Shown piece by piece: positions 5,470 to 8,194 of a stretch of 8,194 bases of DNA. The stretch is from Bacillota bacterium (GTDB taxonomy: Bacteria; Bacillota; UBA4882; UBA10575), in the NCBI GenBank assembly GCA_012512605.1, contig JAAZDX010000272.1, forward strand, positions 1-8,194, read 5' to 3'. The stretch's first letter is position 1. The number at the start of each line of letters is the position of its first letter. The notes beneath the pieces were generated by a model that was not told the origin of the DNA, did not search any database, and saw nothing but the letters and a program-made list of their open reading frames with translations. A program made the position numbers and the translations under genes.

Positions 5470-7350
5470 CTAAATTTTACCGCTCGCCAGGGAGACGGGG
5501 CGTCCGGCAACCGACCGGAAGATACCTTCGGCTGTTAAGCCATAATGGTTGTGTAGTTCAGAGATGGTCGCGGTTTCAATAAACTGATCCGGGTACCCCA
5601 AACGGGTGATTTGTCGATTTTGGATCCCGACCTCTGCTAGTAATTCCAAAACAGCAGCACCAAAACCACCGGCTAAAACATGGTCTTCCACGGTGACCAG
5701 GTGGGGAACCCGCCGGGCCCATTCGAGGATGGTCTGTCGATCCAAAGGTTTGACAAAACGGGCATTAATTACGGTACAATGAATCCCTGCCGCCTTCAGG
5801 AGATCAGCCGCCTCCTCCGCCTTTTGTACCATCGGACCAAGTGCAAGGAGCGCCACATCATCACCGGTTCGAAGCACCTCCGCTTCCCCTGGATTGAAAG
5901 CTTGAACCGTACTAAGATTTTCGCCGTTTCCTTGCCCGCGGGGATAGCGGATCGCCACCGGTTTGTCCATTTTTAAGGCTAACAAGAGCATCTGGCGCAG
6001 CTCATGTTCGTCTTTGGGCACCATAATCGTCATTCCGGGCATCATGCGAAGGTATGCTAAGTCAAAGACCCCATGGTGGGTTGGCCCGTCCTCCCCAACC
6101 ACCCCGGCGCGGTCAATGGCAAAGACAACCGGAAGATTTTGTAAACAAATATCATGCATGATCTGGTCAAAAGCGCGTTGCAAAAAAGTAGAATAGATCG
6201 CCACCACCGGCTTCATCCCGGCCCGGGCCAGCCCGCCCGCCATCGTCACGGCATGCCCCTCCGCAATGCCAACATCAAAAAAGCGTTCCGGATAGGCTTG
6301 CGAAAACATCTGTAGTCCGGTCCCTTCCGTCATTGCCGCCGTAATGGCCACGAGCCGGCCATCGCGGGCAGCGGCTTCCGTTAAAGTAGCCCCAAACACC
6401 TCCGTGTAGGTGGGAGGACCACTAGAAAGGGGCAACTTCCCGGTACTGACGTCAAAACCGGGAACGCCATGGAACCGACTGGGATTTTCTTCCGCCGGGG
6501 GGTAACCCTTTCCTTTTTTCGTTCGGACATGGATGAGAATCGGCCCCTTAAGGTGCGTGGCATCGGTTAGCGTCTGCGTCAACTGACGTAAATTATGCCC
6601 GTCAACCGGACCGATATATTTAAAACCCAATTCCTCAAAGAGAATTCCCGGGATAACCAGATATTTAAAACTATCCTTTATTTTATCCCAGTAACGAAAG
6701 GTGGTCTCCCCGACTTTCGGGATCTTCTGGATAAACTGTTCCAGATCGGCTCTTAACTTATACAAGGTAGGGTTGAGGCGCGCCTTGCTCAAATAGGTAG
6801 AAAGAGCGCCCACATTAGGGGCGATCGACATCTCATTATCATTAAGAACAACAATTAAATCGGTTTTTAGATGCCCCGCATTGTTCAAGGCTTCAAAGGC
6901 CAGTCCACCGGTGAGCGAACCATCACCGATCACCGCAACCACCTTATAATCCTCGCCCCGGAGGTCTCTGGCTTTCGCCAGGCCAAGGCCGACTGAGATC
7001 GAAGTACTACTATGTCCAGTGGCAAAGACATCATGGGGGCTCTCTTCCGGTTTGGGAAAACCGCTAATCCCACCCCACTGCCGGAGGGTGTGAAAATCCT
7101 GCCACCGACCGGTAACGATCTTATGTACATATGACTGATGGCCCACATCCCAGATGATCTTGTCTTGCGGACTGTTAAAGACTTTATGCAATGCCAAGGT
7201 GAGCTCGACCACACCCAAATTGGGCGCAAGATGGCCACCTTGTTTGGCGATGGTTTCAATCAAGAGCGTCCGAATCTCGGCCGCCAAAGCCTCCAGTTCG
7301 GTGCCAGACATTTTCTTTAAATCCTCTGGTAATTTTCGGTCCACAAGCAT
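5470..7350 (-). CDS. dxs: 1-deoxy-D-xylulose-5-phosphate synthase (DXS)
   Basis: Thiamine-diphosphate enzyme that condenses pyruvate and glyceraldehyde 3-phosphate into 1-deoxy-D-xylulose 5-phosphate, the first step of the DXP/MEP route to isoprenoids and a precursor for thiamine and pyridoxal. The 626 residues match the family's usual length. Domain I: KQGGHLAPNLGVVELTLALH (36-55), IIWDVGHQSYVHKIVTGR (65-82), TGHSSTSIS (111-119), and the ThDP/Mg motif GDGSLTGGLAFEALNNAG (142-159) with LNDNEMSI (169-176). Domain II: FFDVGIAEGHAVTMAGGLA (357-375, catalytic Glu364), YSTFLQRAFDQ (386-396), DRAGVVGEDGPTHHGVFD (413-430), RYPRG (468-472). Domain III: about 490-620, with VEDHVLAGGFGAAV (554-567). 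All key residues appear intact. The ATG at 7348-7350 follows the upstream gene by 20 bp; its ribosome binding site is weak (AAGAGTGGTG far upstream, or GAG close by), so expression may rely on coupling. No clear terminator follows. Confidence 0.98.
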   Translation of the reverse strand: MLVDRKLPEDLKKMSGTELEALAAEIRTLLIETIAKQGGHLAPNLGVVELTLALHKVFNSPQDKIIWDVGHQSYVHKIVTGRWQDFHTLRQWGGISGFPKPEESPHDVFATGHSSTSISVGLGLAKARDLRGEDYKVVAVIGDGSLTGGLAFEALNNAGHLKTDLIVVLNDNEMSIAPNVGALSTYLSKARLNPTLYKLRADLEQFIQKIPKVGETTFRYWDKIKDSFKYLVIPGILFEELGFKYIGPVDGHNLRQLTQTLTDATHLKGPILIHVRTKKGKGYPPAEENPSRFHGVPGFDVSTGKLPLSSGPPTYTEVFGATLTEAAARDGRLVAITAAMTEGTGLQMFSQAYPERFFDVGIAEGHAVTMAGGLARAGMKPVVAIYSTFLQRAFDQIMHDICLQNLPVVFAIDRAGVVGEDGPTHHGVFDLAYLRMMPGMTIMVPKDEHELRQMLLLALKMDKPVAIRYPRGQGNGENLSTVQAFNPGEAEVLRTGDDVALLALGPMVQKAEEAADLLKAAGIHCTVINARFVKPLDRQTILEWARRVPHLVTVEDHVLAGGFGAAVLELLAEVGIQNRQITRLGYPDQFIETATISELHNHYGLTAEGIFRSVAGRPVSLASGKI

Positions 7351-7370
7351 CTTGGCTCAAAACACCACTC

Positions 7371-7943
7371 TTATTTTAGACTTTTATTCTTCACTTTTTT
7401 ATTCTTCCCCGGATTTTGCCGTCGACCACCCAGTACCTCAATTTTCTCAAGGAGAAAAGCCACATTAAGCAAGATCATGGTGGATTTTTTGATCGCAAAG
7501 GACTTTCCAGCGGCCTTTCCGCCGACCGTTAATGCGGAGATTAATCCCACGACCAGCAGGGAGATTAAATCGCCATACGCATTTAAACCATGATTGACGA
7601 CAAAATTGATCACCAAAGCGGCACTGATCGAGCCGCTCACCGTCCCACAGATATCCCCGACCACATCATTACAGAAATTGGCCACCTGGTCCGCTTTACG
7701 CACTAGCTCAATGCCTTTCTTGGCACCCGGTACGCGGTCGCTGGCCATCGCATGGAAGGGTTTTTCGGAAGCGGCCGTCGTGGCAGTGCCAATGATGTCA
7801 AAGATGATGCCTAAAAAAACGACCGCGAGGAGAACTAAGACTGAAACCCAAAATGCAGTCCGGGCTTGGGCTAACTGAAACAAGACCGAAATGGAAATAG
7901 TCAAAAAAAAAGTCAGGATCCCGACTCGAAAAGCGCCCGCCAA
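7371..7943 (-). CDS. DUF21/CorB-like small integral membrane protein upstream of dxs
   Basis: A 190-residue membrane protein that looks like the transmembrane part of the CNNM/CorB (DUF21) family without the cytoplasmic CBS pair. Membrane helices are about 7-24, 30-52, 102-118 and 124-141. Between helices 2 and 3 lies a well-ordered, conserved-looking segment: FDIIGTATTAASEKPFHAMAS (48-68), VPGAKKGIELVRKADQVANF (71-90), CNDVVGDICGTVSG (91-104). The C-terminus (172-190) is strongly basic. DUF21 proteins are linked to Mg/Co transport, but that role is unproven here. The longest frame begins at TTG 7998-8000, but I prefer TTG at 7941-7943, which sits 5 nt after GGGGGAG and starts at AGAFRVGILTFFL; the 19 extra residues look non-coding. 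It likely forms a two-gene unit with dxs, 20 bp away. I am confident it is a gene and only moderately sure of the family. Confidence 0.85.
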   Translation of the reverse strand: MAGAFRVGILTFFLTISISVLFQLAQARTAFWVSVLVLLAVVFLGIIFDIIGTATTAASEKPFHAMASDRVPGAKKGIELVRKADQVANFCNDVVGDICGTVSGSISAALVINFVVNHGLNAYGDLISLLVVGLISALTVGGKAAGKSFAIKKSTMILLNVAFLLEKIEVLGGRRQNPGKNKKVKNKSLK

Positions 7944-7948
7944 GCAAA

Positions 7949-7955
7949 CTCCCCC
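7949..7955 (-). promoter_or_regulatory. Ribosome binding site supporting a TTG start of the DUF21-like gene
   Basis: GGGGGAG on the minus strand, 5 nt before TTG at 7943. No other start codon in this frame upstream (GTG at 7967, TTG at 8000) has a comparable site. Confidence 0.6.
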
Positions 7956-7976
7956 AACTGAACTCACTCTGTTATT

Positions 7977-8000
7977 CCGTATGTATAAGAAGATGGTCAA
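7977..8000 (-). promoter_or_regulatory. Weak candidate promoter for the DUF21-like gene and dxs
   Basis: TTGACC at 8000-7995 matches five of six -35 bases; 18 bp later the minus strand reads AATAAC (four of six -10 bases), which ends at 7971. A TATACA in the spacer is an alternative -10 but lacks a good -35. This is a plausible but unproven sigma-A promoter about 50 bp before the chosen TTG start. Confidence 0.3.
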
Positions 8001-8027
8001 TTATTGAGTAAACATTGTGGCTTAAGG

Positions 8028-8120
8028 TCCAGTAGGTTTTCCCGGTGTTCTCCAGAATGTCGCCATTCCGGCGGTTTCCCTTTATGAACACCTTACCGCG
8101 TCGCCGTCGGTAAAACTGGA
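8028..8120 (-). ncRNA. Nested inverted repeats, possible three-way-junction RNA or element end
   Basis: On the minus strand, outer arms TCCAGT (8120-8115) and ACTGGA (8033-8028) enclose two stems. The first is TTACCG (8113-8108) with CGGTAA (8098-8093), 9-nt loop. The second is GGTGTTC (8092-8086) with GAACACC (8050-8044), containing an inner CGCC/GGCG hairpin (8073-8070 with 8064-8061). Only 1 and 0 nt separate the outer 5' arm, stem 1 and stem 2, the tight packing expected of a real junction. No U tract follows. It lies about 85 nt before the DUF21-like start. It matches no riboswitch or insertion-sequence end that I recognise. The pairing is seen; any function is inference. Confidence 0.3.
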
Positions 8121-8194
8121 TCACCACTTAGTCCACACCGCAATCCCCAATAATTGTCCCCATGGGAATAGCCTAGGAGTTTTCCTCAACGGAA
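8121..8194. other. Right edge of window: no identifiable gene
   Basis: Short stop-free stretches exist in more than one minus-strand frame (for example 31 codons ending in TAA near 8095), but none continues far enough or carries a motif that I recognise. It may be the tail or downstream flank of a gene beyond the window, or a decayed sequence. Confidence 0.4.

Noticed and set aside
5435..5480. GTAAAAT/ATTTTAC inverted repeat at the end of dxs as a terminator
   Set aside because: The stem is entirely AT-rich apart from one pair, the loop is over 20 nt, and only a short mixed T-rich stretch follows; it is not a credible intrinsic terminator.
5334..7878. Several plus-strand open frames of 60-104 codons opposite dxs and the DUF21-like gene, and similar ones opposite nusA and rimP
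   Set aside because: They are antisense to well-supported genes, lack family motifs and good ribosome binding sites, and are explained by codon bias of the true genes.
7972..8127. Minus-strand frame of 51 codons starting GTG GTG, with protein-like composition (GNRRNGDILENTGKTYW)
   Set aside because: It has no ribosome binding site, overlaps the inverted-repeat cluster, and I recognise no family; other frames here also look open for short distances. A transposase remnant is possible but cannot be supported from sequence alone.
1..8194. CRISPR arrays, tRNA or rRNA genes, insertion sequences, phage or defence genes
   Set aside because: I looked on both strands and found no regularly spaced repeats, cloverleaf-like sequence, or transposase, integrase or nuclease motifs.

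Overview
The window looks like chromosomal core DNA from a Gram-positive, probably endospore-forming anaerobe of the Bacillota (a Clostridia-like lineage). The evidence is the gene order rimP-nusA-rnpM-ylxQ with infB expected next, strong AGGAGG-type ribosome binding sites, use of TTG and GTG starts, a DXP-pathway dxs, and a promoter that matches the sporulation sigma-H consensus very closely. I cannot name a species. Every convincing gene lies on the minus strand, so transcription runs from high to low coordinates.

Reading in the direction of transcription: (1) 8194-7944 has no convincing gene but contains a nested set of inverted repeats that could fold as a three-way junction. (2) 7943-5470 holds a small DUF21/CorB-like membrane protein followed 20 bp later by dxs (1-deoxy-D-xylulose-5-phosphate synthase), a likely two-gene unit. 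(3) 5469-5148 is a 322-bp non-coding stretch with a sigma-H-type promoter and a long leader of about 250 nt containing repeats and an orphan Shine-Dalgarno sequence. (4) 5147-2826 holds a membrane-anchored HD-GYP protein (predicted cyclic-dinucleotide phosphodiesterase), an ApbE-type FMN transferase and a small helical protein of unknown function that overlaps the end of apbE. (5) 2825-2662 holds an extended -10 promoter and a compact hairpin followed by a U tract, a likely attenuator at the head of the rimP operon. (6) 2661-15 holds rimP, nusA, rnpM (ylxR) and ylxQ, tightly packed or overlapping. infB should begin just left of the window.

Functionally the left half is the conserved translation/transcription operon: RimP matures the 30S subunit, NusA controls pausing, termination and antitermination, RnpM is an RNase P-interacting protein, and YlxQ is an L7Ae-family RNA binder. 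The right half combines isoprenoid precursor synthesis with membrane-associated signalling and flavin modification. The possible novelty is mainly regulatory and architectural: the sigma-H-driven HD-GYP gene with its long leader, the rimP attenuator, a long acidic extension on NusA, and the unexplained inverted-repeat cluster at the right edge. Several gene starts were moved inward from the longest open frame because a good ribosome binding site supports the internal start.
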